From contig NZ_LR590484.1 of assembly GCF_901482695.1 (NCBI RefSeq), positions 620,001 through 684,000 on the forward strand: a stretch of 64,000 nt of DNA, written 5' to 3'. This document shows, piece by piece, positions 54,588 through 63,546 of this stretch. The position numbers and the translations under genes are program-made. The stretch's first letter is position 1. Each line of letters starts with the position of its first letter. The notes below the pieces were generated by a model. The model was not told the DNA's origin. It did not search any database and saw only the letters and a list, made by a program, of their open reading frames with translations. Source of the stretch: Sphingobacterium thalpophilum. Lineage in GTDB: Bacteria; Bacteroidota; Bacteroidia; Sphingobacteriales; Sphingobacteriaceae.

Positions 54588-55316
54588 TTATATATTTCCC
54601 CAGCCAGTCGTCAGTACATCCACAAGATGCAGAGTCTGAATGGGTAATTTATGTTTATCAATATATCCCTGCAATTGCAATAAGCAGGAAGAATCTGTTG
54701 ATATAATATAATCGGCATTGAGTGCCATGGCGTTACGAACCTTTTGCTCGGCCATGGCCGCTGATATACCTTCAAATTTAACGGCAAAGCTACCCCCAAA
54801 ACCACAGCAAGTTTCGCTGTCCTTGACCTCTACCATTTCCAGCCCCAACACCCTGCTCAGCAACTTTCTAGGTTCATTTTTAATTTTGCATTCACGCAGT
54901 GCCGAACAAGAATCATGATACACCGCTACACCCTCCAATTCAGCCCCAAAATACTCTTTTTTCAGTACATTGACTAGAAAATCGGAAACTTCCATTACCT
55001 GCTGTTGTATTTTATGACACTGGTGAGAATCGGCCGAATTCGCAAATAGATCGCTGTAACCATGTCTGACCATACCAGTGCAGGAGGCTGAGGGTGATAT
55101 GATCAGGTGCTGTCCTGAGAAATCATCGAGGAACTTCTTGCCGACCTGTTTCGCATCGTCCCAAAATCCAGCATTGTAGGCCGGTTGGCCACAGCAAGTC
55201 TGATCAGGATTATAGACCACTTCACAACCCGCTTTTTCCAACAAACGGATCGTATTAAAAGCAGTGTCCGGATAAAGCTGGTCTATAAAACAAGGAACAA
55301 AAAGTTCTACTTTCAT
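54588..55316 (-). CDS. LutA/LldE-like (Fe-S)-binding protein with two CCG domains
   Basis: 242 residues from ATG 55316, giving the family start MKVELFVPCFIDQLYP; an in-frame TTG 5 codons upstream is unlikely. Two cysteine-rich CCG domains are present: TCCGQPAYNAG near 57 and ETCCGFGGSFAVKF near 180, with CFID and HDSCSALRECKI as partner cysteines. LutA works with LutB and LutC in L-lactate oxidation, but neither is nearby, so the role may differ. It is 20 bases downstream of the UMF1 transporter in one operon. Confidence 0.85.
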   Translation of the reverse strand: MKVELFVPCFIDQLYPDTAFNTIRLLEKAGCEVVYNPDQTCCGQPAYNAGFWDDAKQVGKKFLDDFSGQHLIISPSASCTGMVRHGYSDLFANSADSHQCHKIQQQVMEVSDFLVNVLKKEYFGAELEGVAVYHDSCSALRECKIKNEPRKLLSRVLGLEMVEVKDSETCCGFGGSFAVKFEGISAAMAEQKVRNAMALNADYIISTDSSCLLQLQGYIDKHKLPIQTLHLVDVLTTGWGNI

Positions 55317-55336
55317 ATTTAATTCAATCAATAAAA

Positions 55337-56635
55337 TTAAGATTTATTGGATACTAATATCCGTATCAAAAGTAACAATCCAATTACAAAAAACACAGAC
55401 AAGACCAAAGCAGAGTAACGGATATTGTGTGTGATCTGCTCGATCAGTCCAAAGGAAAACAGCCCAAGTACGATCGCTACTTTTTCTGTCACATCATAAA
55501 AAGAGAAGAAGGCTGTTGTATCCTTGATATCGGCAGGAATCAATTTAGAGTAGGTTGACCGGGATAAAGATTGTATACCGCCCATCACTAAACCAACCAG
55601 TGCTGCAATAATATAAAATTGCAAGGCCGTAGACAAGTAAAATGCGGCTATACATATCGCGATCCACAACATGACAACCACAATCAACACTTTGATATTC
55701 CCATAGATTCTTGATAAATAAGACATCAGAAACGCTCCCAATATAGCGACCAGCTGAATCAAAAGAATCGTAGCGATCAACCGTTCAGCACCAAGATGAA
55801 GAATTTTTTCACCGAAGGATGAGGCGACAATCATGAGGGTCTGTACGCCGATAGCATAAAAGAAAAAAGCAGGTAGAAACTGCTTAATCTCCGGAATGCC
55901 CTTTATTTTCTGAGTTACATAAGTAAATTCATCCCTTACATTCTGCACAAAGCTTTTATCCGTATTGTTTGCCGACGCTTCAATTTTGGGCAGGTATTTA
56001 AAAGGTATCATGGAGAATCCCAACCACCACAATCCGACCATTAGAAAAGATATCCGTGCTGGCAAAGAAGGATCAGTGATACCGAACCATACTGGCTTCA
56101 GCACTACGATAAAACAAAGTATCTGTAGGGTAACACAGCCTATATAACCAAAAGCAAACCCTTGGGCACTCACGCGGTCCTGTTGATCCACAGTCGCCAG
56201 TAGCGGCAAATATGAATTATTGAATAGCACACCTCCGATATAGCCCATTGCAGCTAAAGCGAAACAGATTATTCCGATTTCCAGCGTTTCAAGTTTGAAG
56301 AAAAATAAACACATACAGGAGATTGCCCCCATGTAGGTAAAAAATTTCATGATTTGTTTCTTCAGTCCCCGTGCATCAGCATAGGAGGATATAAAAGGCA
56401 ATGAAAAGGACATCAACAAATAAGCTACCGCGAGTGCGAAATTGGATAATGCGGTATTGACAATTTCAAAGCCGAAAAAATTAACCACATCACCATGCTC
56501 TTTTGTAGTCGTAATCGTGGTATAGTAAACCGGAAAGATGGTGGAGGTAATGACAAGGTTATAAGCAGAATTAGCCCAGTCAAACATGGCCCAGGACCGG
56601 ATCAATTTTTTATTGTTTTTTTCAATTGCTTGCAT
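55337..56635 (-). CDS. MFS transporter, UMF1/Atg22-like
   Basis: 432 residues with 12 predicted helices. RSWAMFDWANSAYNLVITSTIFPVYY is the distinctive start of UMF1/Atg22-like transporters, and LVGLVMGGIQSLSRSTYSKLIPADIKDTTAFFSFYDVTEKVAIVLGLFSFG is the conserved later block. It may export or import small metabolites; yeast Atg22 exports amino acids from the vacuole. Lies 10 bases after dacB and 20 before the LutA-like gene. Confidence 0.88.
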   Translation of the reverse strand: MQAIEKNNKKLIRSWAMFDWANSAYNLVITSTIFPVYYTTITTTKEHGDVVNFFGFEIVNTALSNFALAVAYLLMSFSLPFISSYADARGLKKQIMKFFTYMGAISCMCLFFFKLETLEIGIICFALAAMGYIGGVLFNNSYLPLLATVDQQDRVSAQGFAFGYIGCVTLQILCFIVVLKPVWFGITDPSLPARISFLMVGLWWLGFSMIPFKYLPKIEASANNTDKSFVQNVRDEFTYVTQKIKGIPEIKQFLPAFFFYAIGVQTLMIVASSFGEKILHLGAERLIATILLIQLVAILGAFLMSYLSRIYGNIKVLIVVVMLWIAICIAAFYLSTALQFYIIAALVGLVMGGIQSLSRSTYSKLIPADIKDTTAFFSFYDVTEKVAIVLGLFSFGLIEQITHNIRYSALVLSVFFVIGLLLLIRILVSNKS

Positions 56636-56645
56636 GTAAATTGGC

Positions 56646-57977
56646 TTAATAAGTTTGACGAATATAAGTAATTATTTTAGCCATTTCTTTACGAATTGCA
56701 GCTGCCTGATCATCGATGTAATTATTGTTCATAAACGAAAAGGCAAAGCGTCTGCCGGATCTTGTTATTAAATACCCGCTCTGATTGTAAACAGAGGTGA
56801 TGGTGCCCGTTTTGGCGAAGACGAAGGGTACACCCAGATCCTTGCTGTAGGTCCTCTTTAATGTACCGTCCACCCCACCGGCCGGGAATAGCCGGAACCG
56901 TTCTTTTTCATCCGGAATCTTACTTTTTAGTAACACCAGCAGATCGATATTATTGTTGGGAGTCACTTTATTATAGGACGATAAGCCAGATCCGTCAAAA
57001 ATGGCCACTTCGTTGGAAAAGAACTTGTACACATTGTTTTTCATCCAGTCACGTACCAGATAAGTATCAAACTGCCCAAACTGTCGCCATGAACACATCA
57101 TCAGAAACTGTTCGGCAATAAAATTATCACTGGGTAGCATCATTTCCCGGAGGAGGTCTTTGGTCAGTCCTGAATACAGAATTTTGGTATCATTTGGTTT
57201 CGCGTAATCCAATAACTGCACATTCTTGCCAAGGGTGTCCGACAATAGCCGAATAAACAAAGTATCAGAATAAATAAAAGGTACCTCATTGACGTAATCT
57301 TCTGGCACAGCTCGTTTGGACATCCAGAAGCGATTATCTCTAAAGGAGCGGGAGAGTTCGAAGCCTCCCTGCTTAGGTTCCGCCAGGACATCCAGGAGCT
57401 TTTGAAAACTTGCGGGGGATGTAACCAGGCGATTATAACCTTTCTGGCGGAAGGTCACGACATTTCCATAAATTGGAAATGTGCTTATTTCAGGCTGATA
57501 ATACGCCTCGTAATCTTCCATTGCCCAGCCATGTGCGTAGAACTTATTTTTCATTGTTCCGGGCACAATATAGATTGTTTTGTCGGTTTTCTTCAGAAAA
57601 TTATAGACCACCCGTGTATCCAATCTATTATGTAAAAAAGTAGGATCTCCGGTCCCCCAGACTACTAACGAGTCACCTCTCTCCACATACTCCAATCCAG
57701 GTATCGAATCTCCCAGGAGTTCAAGCGTTGCATAGGTGGTATACATTTTGGTGTTGGAAGCCGGCGTAAAATGTTTATTGCCATTGATATCCATAACGAA
57801 CCTATCGGAACGGAGATCATATAGCGAAAATCCGTAAAAATGATCATTCAGTATCTTCGATTCCTGAAACATCCGGTAGAGGTCTTCGAATTCCTGGGAA
57901 TGTACCGAATGTATAAGACATGGAACCATCAAAAATAGCAGGATGGAGCGCAGATAATTTTTCATCAGCTCAAACAT
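56646..57977 (-). CDS. dacB: D-alanyl-D-alanine carboxypeptidase/endopeptidase (PBP4 family)
   Basis: 443 residues. The signal peptide covers MKNYLRSILLFLMVPCLIHSVHS (ATG at 57965 is an alternative start 4 codons in). Serine peptidase S13 motifs: SxxK as ASNTKM near 82, SxN as DGSGLSSYNKV near 330 and KTG as FAKTGTI near 393. It trims or cleaves peptidoglycan peptide cross-links in the periplasm. First gene of the operon dacB, UMF1, lutA-like, TIM barrel. A terminator separates it from susD upstream. Confidence 0.93.
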   Translation of the reverse strand: MFELMKNYLRSILLFLMVPCLIHSVHSQEFEDLYRMFQESKILNDHFYGFSLYDLRSDRFVMDINGNKHFTPASNTKMYTTYATLELLGDSIPGLEYVERGDSLVVWGTGDPTFLHNRLDTRVVYNFLKKTDKTIYIVPGTMKNKFYAHGWAMEDYEAYYQPEISTFPIYGNVVTFRQKGYNRLVTSPASFQKLLDVLAEPKQGGFELSRSFRDNRFWMSKRAVPEDYVNEVPFIYSDTLFIRLLSDTLGKNVQLLDYAKPNDTKILYSGLTKDLLREMMLPSDNFIAEQFLMMCSWRQFGQFDTYLVRDWMKNNVYKFFSNEVAIFDGSGLSSYNKVTPNNNIDLLVLLKSKIPDEKERFRLFPAGGVDGTLKRTYSKDLGVPFVFAKTGTITSVYNQSGYLITRSGRRFAFSFMNNNYIDDQAAAIRKEMAKIITYIRQTY

Positions 57978-58040
57978 ACAAAAAAGCGCGACAAGTCCTT
58001 TTCACCTATTGCCAAAATTCGGATACAAACCGTTAAAATA

Positions 58041-58072
58041 AAAAAAGGAGGAATTGATTTCCTCCTTTTTTA
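58041..58072 (-). terminator. Terminator of the susCD operon
   Basis: A 13-bp perfect stem (58041-58053 with 58059-58071), 5-base loop, and A/T runs on both sides. It lies 16 bases past the susD stop. Confidence 0.85.
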
Positions 58073-58087
58073 GTTATATGCCGATTG

Positions 58088-59803
58088 TTAATAGCCTGGG
58101 TTTTGTACTAAAGCACCACCACTTCTATCAATTTGTGCTTGTGGAATCGGGAAGTACTCGTTTCGGCTTCCAAAAACCAGTCCTTTATAACGCGAGATAA
58201 TACCGCCCTCAAAAGCTGAGTAACTTTCAAGCACAGCTTTTGCTTCTCCCCAGCGCACCAGATCATAAAAGCGATGTCCCTCCAAGGCCAACTCCAATCT
58301 TCGCTCAAAGCGCACGGCATTGCGGGCTTGATTTTGATCCTTGAAAGATGGATAAGGCTTTACATTGTAAGCCGCGGCGGGCACACCATCCCCCGTCAGT
58401 TTTGGAGGCAATTTTGCAGCCCTTTCACGGATGGAGTTAACGGATTTAAGAGCACCGTCCAAATCTCCCAATTCAACCTGACATTCAGCTGCCATCAATA
58501 TGACATCCGCTAAGCGGATGATATTGACATCCAGATCTGTTATATAAGCCGCACCTGCAGCAGTATGTCCCCCAAATAAACTCTGAGGAATCATTGTCTT
58601 GATTCCCACAAAAGGGCCTCCGGAACTTGCCTCACGAATCCAGGCATCACCTGGCATTACACCATAATCATGAAATTGTACCCCCCTTCGTCCGACGGTA
58701 TAGTCCAATCGAGGATCAAAGCGCATAGTTACATTTAATTTATACTTTTTCTTATCATCATCTGACAATCCAAAATCGGATTTATACGGATTATCGCGAT
58801 AGCTACCATCTAAAAGCGGAAGACCATCCGCTCCTACTTTGTATGCATTGACCAAGTCTATAGTTGGCTGATAAAATCCACAGCAGCCTACTGGGTTACT
58901 TCCATTTAATCCAGACAACATATCACCCACGTTCGCATTATCACCCGATCCATCCGGATTGATAGCATGTTTTGATACGAGTAAAGCTTCAGGTCCATCT
59001 TCTGTCAGCACATCAAAATTATTTTGGTAAGGCATGGTACGAATATCTTTAGTACCGATGACATCTTTAAATAATGTGAGCGCCTCTGCATATTTTTTCT
59101 GATATAAGTACACCTTACCCAAATAAGCTTTGGCAATAATCTGGTCCATGCGGCCCGACTGCTTGTTGATTTTAGTTGCCGGAAGTTTGTCTATTCCGAA
59201 TTTCAGATCATCAATTATTTTAGGCAACACATCATCTTTATTCGGTTTGGTCTTCGCTTCTTCATAAGTAATATTTTCGTCCACGTAAACGAGGTTTTTA
59301 AACACACGCCAGAGAAAGAAATAATAATGCGCGCGCAATACCCTAGCCTCCGCCTCGATCTCCACCGCCCTATCGGCAGTAACCGTCTTGTCGCCTGCTT
59401 GGTCCTGTTTTAAAATGCGCAATGTGTTGTTTGCTCTTGACACTCCTTCATAATAGACCTCCCACATCTGACTTAAGTTATCGTTCGAACTATTAGGTGT
59501 ATGGAATTCAATTAAATTCATATTCGGCTGATCTGTTGCTTCAGATCCTTTGTGAGCATTATCTGCCGCTACTTCGCCGAACAGCCATTGGCTAGGCGCG
59601 GAGGAGTAATTGCCCCAGGTTCCATTCACATTTCCGTTTAAGATACCGTACGCTCCTATCAAAGAAGCTTCTATACCTTTTGCATTTATTATCTGATATT
59701 CGGGCAGCTCCCCTTGCGGATCTCGTTCGAGAAAAGACTTTCCACAAGATGCAAATAAGGTCAATGATAACCCTAGAACTGTTATTATATTTGTTTTTTT
59801 CAT
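58088..59803 (-). CDS. SusD/RagB family nutrient-binding outer membrane lipoprotein
   Basis: 571 residues from ATG 59803; a TTG three codons upstream is not preferred. The lipoprotein signal is MKKTNIITVLGLSLTLFASC with a lipobox FASC. The N-terminal tetratricopeptide-like region includes RVLRAHYYFFLWRVFKNLVYVDENITY and AKAYLGKVYLYQKKYAEALTLFKDVI; the C-terminus has RNAVRFERRLELALEGHRFYDLVRWGEA and EYFPIPQAQIDRSGG, all SusD hallmarks. It caps the SusC barrel and binds the glycan or peptide. 32 bases downstream of susC. Ligand unknown. Confidence 0.94.
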   Translation of the reverse strand: MKKTNIITVLGLSLTLFASCGKSFLERDPQGELPEYQIINAKGIEASLIGAYGILNGNVNGTWGNYSSAPSQWLFGEVAADNAHKGSEATDQPNMNLIEFHTPNSSNDNLSQMWEVYYEGVSRANNTLRILKQDQAGDKTVTADRAVEIEAEARVLRAHYYFFLWRVFKNLVYVDENITYEEAKTKPNKDDVLPKIIDDLKFGIDKLPATKINKQSGRMDQIIAKAYLGKVYLYQKKYAEALTLFKDVIGTKDIRTMPYQNNFDVLTEDGPEALLVSKHAINPDGSGDNANVGDMLSGLNGSNPVGCCGFYQPTIDLVNAYKVGADGLPLLDGSYRDNPYKSDFGLSDDDKKKYKLNVTMRFDPRLDYTVGRRGVQFHDYGVMPGDAWIREASSGGPFVGIKTMIPQSLFGGHTAAGAAYITDLDVNIIRLADVILMAAECQVELGDLDGALKSVNSIRERAAKLPPKLTGDGVPAAAYNVKPYPSFKDQNQARNAVRFERRLELALEGHRFYDLVRWGEAKAVLESYSAFEGGIISRYKGLVFGSRNEYFPIPQAQIDRSGGALVQNPGY

Positions 59804-59835
59804 TTCAATCAATTTAAACTTAAATCACTAAACCC

Positions 59836-62800
59836 TTAAAATCCAAGGCTCACACCAAGCATGTACTGTCGTGCTTGTGGATATACACCGAAATCAACGC
59901 CTAAGGCAGGATAGGTTGAAGGCGTCGCAGTAACCTCAGGGTCTAAACCTTCATATTTTGTAATAGTGAAAAGGTTTGTCACCCCTAGATAAGCGCGAAG
60001 CTTTTTGATTCCGGTGTTATTGCCAAAAACTCTGTTGGTGTCAAAATTGTAACCAACCTGAAGATTCTTTAGCTTCAGGAAACTAGCGTCCTGAACATAG
60101 TAGCTAGACGATGCATACTCATACGGCGATGCATTATTCACCTGTGATGGGATCATGCTTGAGCTGTTATTGGGACTCCATTCATCCAACACACGTACAT
60201 TTTTCTGTCCTCTAAAAACGCCAAAATCTGTAAAGTAACGTGTCGCCTCATAGTTCTTGTTTCCATGAGAGCCATAGAAGTATGCCATAAAATCAAAGTT
60301 TTTATAAGCCGCATTGATGTTAAAGGAATATACAAAATCAGGATGTGGACTTCCGATTACGGTCCGGTCCGCAGCATCTATTTTCTTGTCACCGTTAATA
60401 TCCTCAAATTTCAAACCTCCAACCCTAGATCTGCCATCTTCATATTTCGCTACGTTATTATCCGCAATATCAGCTTCCGAATAGATTCCAATCACTTTAT
60501 ACCCAAAGAAAGAGCCCAGTGCTTCACCCGGCCTTAAGATAGAGGTCTCCATACTCCTGAAGCTACCGTATATCTGCTGAGTTACAGAAGGTGCCAAGGC
60601 CACGATCTTATTAACGTTGCGTGAGATCGTTCCTGACAGATCCAACGTGAATGGACTTTCCTGGCGTCTACCATAATGGTAATTAAGAGACAGTTCTATC
60701 CCTTTGTTTTGCATATCGCCAATATTTACATAAGGTGATGCGGCACGGCCAACAGCAACAGCGGGCAGGGGCAGCAAATATAACATGTCCTTGGTTTTTT
60801 TGTTATACCAGTCGAAAGATCCATCAAAATCTCCTTGTAATAAGGTAAAATCCAAACCAAAGTTCAATGCCGACACCTGCTCCCATTTTACATCTGGATT
60901 GCTATAGGCATTCTGCCACATTCCCGAACCCAAATTTCCATCGATTGGATAAGAAGAGGAGTTAATGGCGACCTGATAACGGTTCAAAAACTGATTGGAA
61001 GGAATTCGCTGGTTACCTGTCACACCATATCCTGCTCTTATTTTCAAATCCGAGAGCCAAGGAATATCTTTCATAAATTCTTCTTGAGAAAGACGCCAGG
61101 CAGCACTTGCTCCGGGAAATGTTCCATATTGATTACTAGTACCAAAGTTCGAAGACCCGTCCCGACGGATGGTTGCACTCAAGATATACCTGTCTCTGTA
61201 GGAATAATCCACTTTTCCAAAAATAGAAAATAGGGCACCAACAGAACCAGCACCTTCACTCACTCGTCCAGTAGTTGCTGCATCCAAATAGAGATAATCT
61301 AAGGTTGACATGGTAAAGAATCCATTGCCTTTACCTCTGATCTGTCTATTTCTGTTCTGAATGGCTTCCGTGCCTGCCAAAATATTCAGTGTATGTGCTT
61401 CATTGAATGTGGCTTTATAATTTAACGTATTCGTCCATGTCCATTCTTTATTCAATCCAAAGTATTCGTTAATTCCGTTATTAAAGCTACCTTCGGTAAA
61501 TTCGGGATTAGGATACGTATATGCTATACCATTGTAGTTTTCATACTTCATACCAAAACTGCTCCGGAATGTTAGGCCCGACAATATGTCAAATTCACCA
61601 AAGACGTTACCAAAGAACATATTGCTTCTATTCTTATTATCTTTTGCGCGATAAGCGATAGCAACAGGATTTTCACCATTACCATATTGGCCGCCTACAG
61701 AACCGGCAAAATTTCCACCCTCATCATATACAGGAATAATATTATGAATGCGATACGCGAAACCTAGCACACTACCCTCACCTATGTAGTCTCCGGCCGT
61801 ATTTGTATTCACCCCGACCCCGAATCCTTCTGTAAAACTATATTGTATATTTTCACCGAAGCGTAACTTATTGTTGAAAGCTGAAAAGCGCGTATTGGAT
61901 CGGATATTATATTTCTCAAACCCTGTATGGATAATTGTTCCCTTTTGTTTAAGATAGCCACCCGAAATTGCATATGAGGCATTTTCGCCTCCGCCCAACA
62001 CGCTGAGCTGATGAGATTGTGTCGGTGCGTTCTGGGATAGGGCCTCAAACCAATTCGTACCCGCCTTATTCGCTTTTGTTATCTGGAAGAAATCTGCACG
62101 GCTATTTGCATCATATTTATACTTTGACATATCGATATCAGCATCCGTAATCACATCTTTACCGCCTACCTGAGGACCATTTATAAGATAATCTGGAAGC
62201 TTATTGTTCGTGCCGTTAAGTCTATTTTCTATATCCAGTAACTGTTGAGGTGTAAGCATTTTGGGGAATCTCGAACTATTAGGTACCTGTACTCCGTAGT
62301 AGGATTCGATATTAAACTGCGGCTTTCCTTCCCGTCCGATTTTAGTCGTAATAATGACAACCCCATTATTTGCACGTGAACCATAGATAGAAGCTGCTGA
62401 GGCGTCTTTTAGCACCTGCATAGACTCTATATCGCTCTGATTCAGCCAGCTTAATTTTCCTTCATAAGGAACACCATCGATAATATATAACGGTTCGTTG
62501 TTATTGATTGTGCTATATCCACGGATCTTAATCTGCGGCGTGGAACCGGGAGCACCATCAACCACAATCTGCACCCCAGTTGCCCGGCCCTGTAATGATT
62601 CCACCGCACTGGCAGCAGGAGTTGTTTTAAGATCCTTCACATTGACAACCGCCACAGCTCCAGTCAGATCCTTCTTACGTTGCGCAGAATATCCAGTCAC
62701 AACCACTTCTTCCAAGGCGTCTTGCGAAGAGTTGAGCGAAATGGTCAAATCTGCTTTTCCAGCAATAGTTATTTCTGAACTGCTATAACCAATATAGCTT

Positions 62801-63138
62801 ACGACCAGCACATCGCCTACCTTCCCCTCAATAGTAAATGCACCATTAGGATCGGTAGATGTACCTCTACTCGAGCCTTTCACTTTCACCGAAACGCCGC
62901 TGATTGGCTCACCAGTAGCAGCATCTTTAACCACACCCTTAATTGGTGTCTCTTGAAATCCCCTGACTTTCACCAGTGAAACGACCTCAACTCGCTTATG
63001 AGCCACTAGCCCATTGGCAGTTACCTGAGCAGTCATTCCTCCTGCTATGAGTAGAGAGCTCATCAGCAGGAACCTCTTATTGAACTTTTGGCCCAATATG
63101 AGATCAAAACAGCAATTTTTGTCCGTTTTTTTCATCAT
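59836..63138 (-). CDS. SusC/RagA family TonB-linked outer membrane transporter
   Basis: 1100 residues. An N-terminal signal region is followed by a carboxypeptidase D regulatory-like domain (about 65-140, IKGVVKDAATGEPISGVSVKVKGSSRGTSTDPNGAFTIEG), then the SusC signature and plug (EEVVVTGYSAQRKKDLTGAV; LQGRATGVQIVVDGAPGSTPQIKIRGYSTINNNEPLYIIDGVPYEG) and a 22-strand barrel ending in Phe (LGVSLGF). The TonB-dependent importer works with SusD, encoded directly downstream. No anti-sigma factor, sigma factor or hydrolase adjoins, so the substrate cannot be inferred from context. The start could be either of the first two Met codons. Confidence 0.95.
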   Translation of the reverse strand: MMKKTDKNCCFDLILGQKFNKRFLLMSSLLIAGGMTAQVTANGLVAHKRVEVVSLVKVRGFQETPIKGVVKDAATGEPISGVSVKVKGSSRGTSTDPNGAFTIEGKVGDVLVVSYIGYSSSEITIAGKADLTISLNSSQDALEEVVVTGYSAQRKKDLTGAVAVVNVKDLKTTPAASAVESLQGRATGVQIVVDGAPGSTPQIKIRGYSTINNNEPLYIIDGVPYEGKLSWLNQSDIESMQVLKDASAASIYGSRANNGVVIITTKIGREGKPQFNIESYYGVQVPNSSRFPKMLTPQQLLDIENRLNGTNNKLPDYLINGPQVGGKDVITDADIDMSKYKYDANSRADFFQITKANKAGTNWFEALSQNAPTQSHQLSVLGGGENASYAISGGYLKQKGTIIHTGFEKYNIRSNTRFSAFNNKLRFGENIQYSFTEGFGVGVNTNTAGDYIGEGSVLGFAYRIHNIIPVYDEGGNFAGSVGGQYGNGENPVAIAYRAKDNKNRSNMFFGNVFGEFDILSGLTFRSSFGMKYENYNGIAYTYPNPEFTEGSFNNGINEYFGLNKEWTWTNTLNYKATFNEAHTLNILAGTEAIQNRNRQIRGKGNGFFTMSTLDYLYLDAATTGRVSEGAGSVGALFSIFGKVDYSYRDRYILSATIRRDGSSNFGTSNQYGTFPGASAAWRLSQEEFMKDIPWLSDLKIRAGYGVTGNQRIPSNQFLNRYQVAINSSSYPIDGNLGSGMWQNAYSNPDVKWEQVSALNFGLDFTLLQGDFDGSFDWYNKKTKDMLYLLPLPAVAVGRAASPYVNIGDMQNKGIELSLNYHYGRRQESPFTLDLSGTISRNVNKIVALAPSVTQQIYGSFRSMETSILRPGEALGSFFGYKVIGIYSEADIADNNVAKYEDGRSRVGGLKFEDINGDKKIDAADRTVIGSPHPDFVYSFNINAAYKNFDFMAYFYGSHGNKNYEATRYFTDFGVFRGQKNVRVLDEWSPNNSSSMIPSQVNNASPYEYASSSYYVQDASFLKLKNLQVGYNFDTNRVFGNNTGIKKLRAYLGVTNLFTITKYEGLDPEVTATPSTYPALGVDFGVYPQARQYMLGVSLGF

Positions 63139-63546
63139 AATTTTAAATAGGTGGTTTAAAAAATCTATGTTTATTGTTTCTTATTTGGTTCTATGTTGGT
63201 CTTTTAGTTTGGTTACTCCGCTTAACCTCCCGCAATATCAATTGCTATTGGTCTACGCTTTTTGGTTATCATTATTTACTCGTTGGTTATTTTACAGAAA
63301 TGTTAAAATCTGTTAAATAAATGTAAAGAATAATAAATGTAAAAAGAAAGAAAAAAATAAATTTAAGTTACAACACGTTATAAATCAAAATATTGTATTT
63401 TATACACTAAGGTGTTGTCTATATTTTTGTTACAAAAAGTCACGTTCTGTTGTGCTTTTACCCATCCTACCTTCGTATCAAATCAGAATGTCAAATATTC
63501 TGCAAATACATATAAATACGCCAAAAGGTACTTATATTTGTGATAA
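63139..63546. promoter_or_regulatory. Divergent control region of susCD and mqnC
   Basis: 408 bases. The susC-proximal 110 bases contain six copies of TTGGT (ACCAA in the susC mRNA) at 63185, 63196, 63209, 63248, 63262 and 63283, and a 16-codon minus-strand micro-ORF (63222-63272). The rest is AT-rich. A -7 box for mqnC lies at 63533-63540. No clear susC promoter was found. Confidence 0.4.
63533..63540 (+). promoter_or_regulatory. -7 promoter element of mqnC
   Basis: TATATTTG fits TAnnTTTG and ends 6 bases before the mqnC ATG, predicting a leaderless or nearly leaderless mRNA. The -33 position is poor. Confidence 0.5.

Noticed and set aside
63047..63316. 89-codon + strand hydrophobic frame before mqnC
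   Set aside because: It is antisense to the susC signal peptide (a hydrophobic stretch often looks hydrophobic in reverse) and continues into the TTGGT repeats; no homologue recognised.
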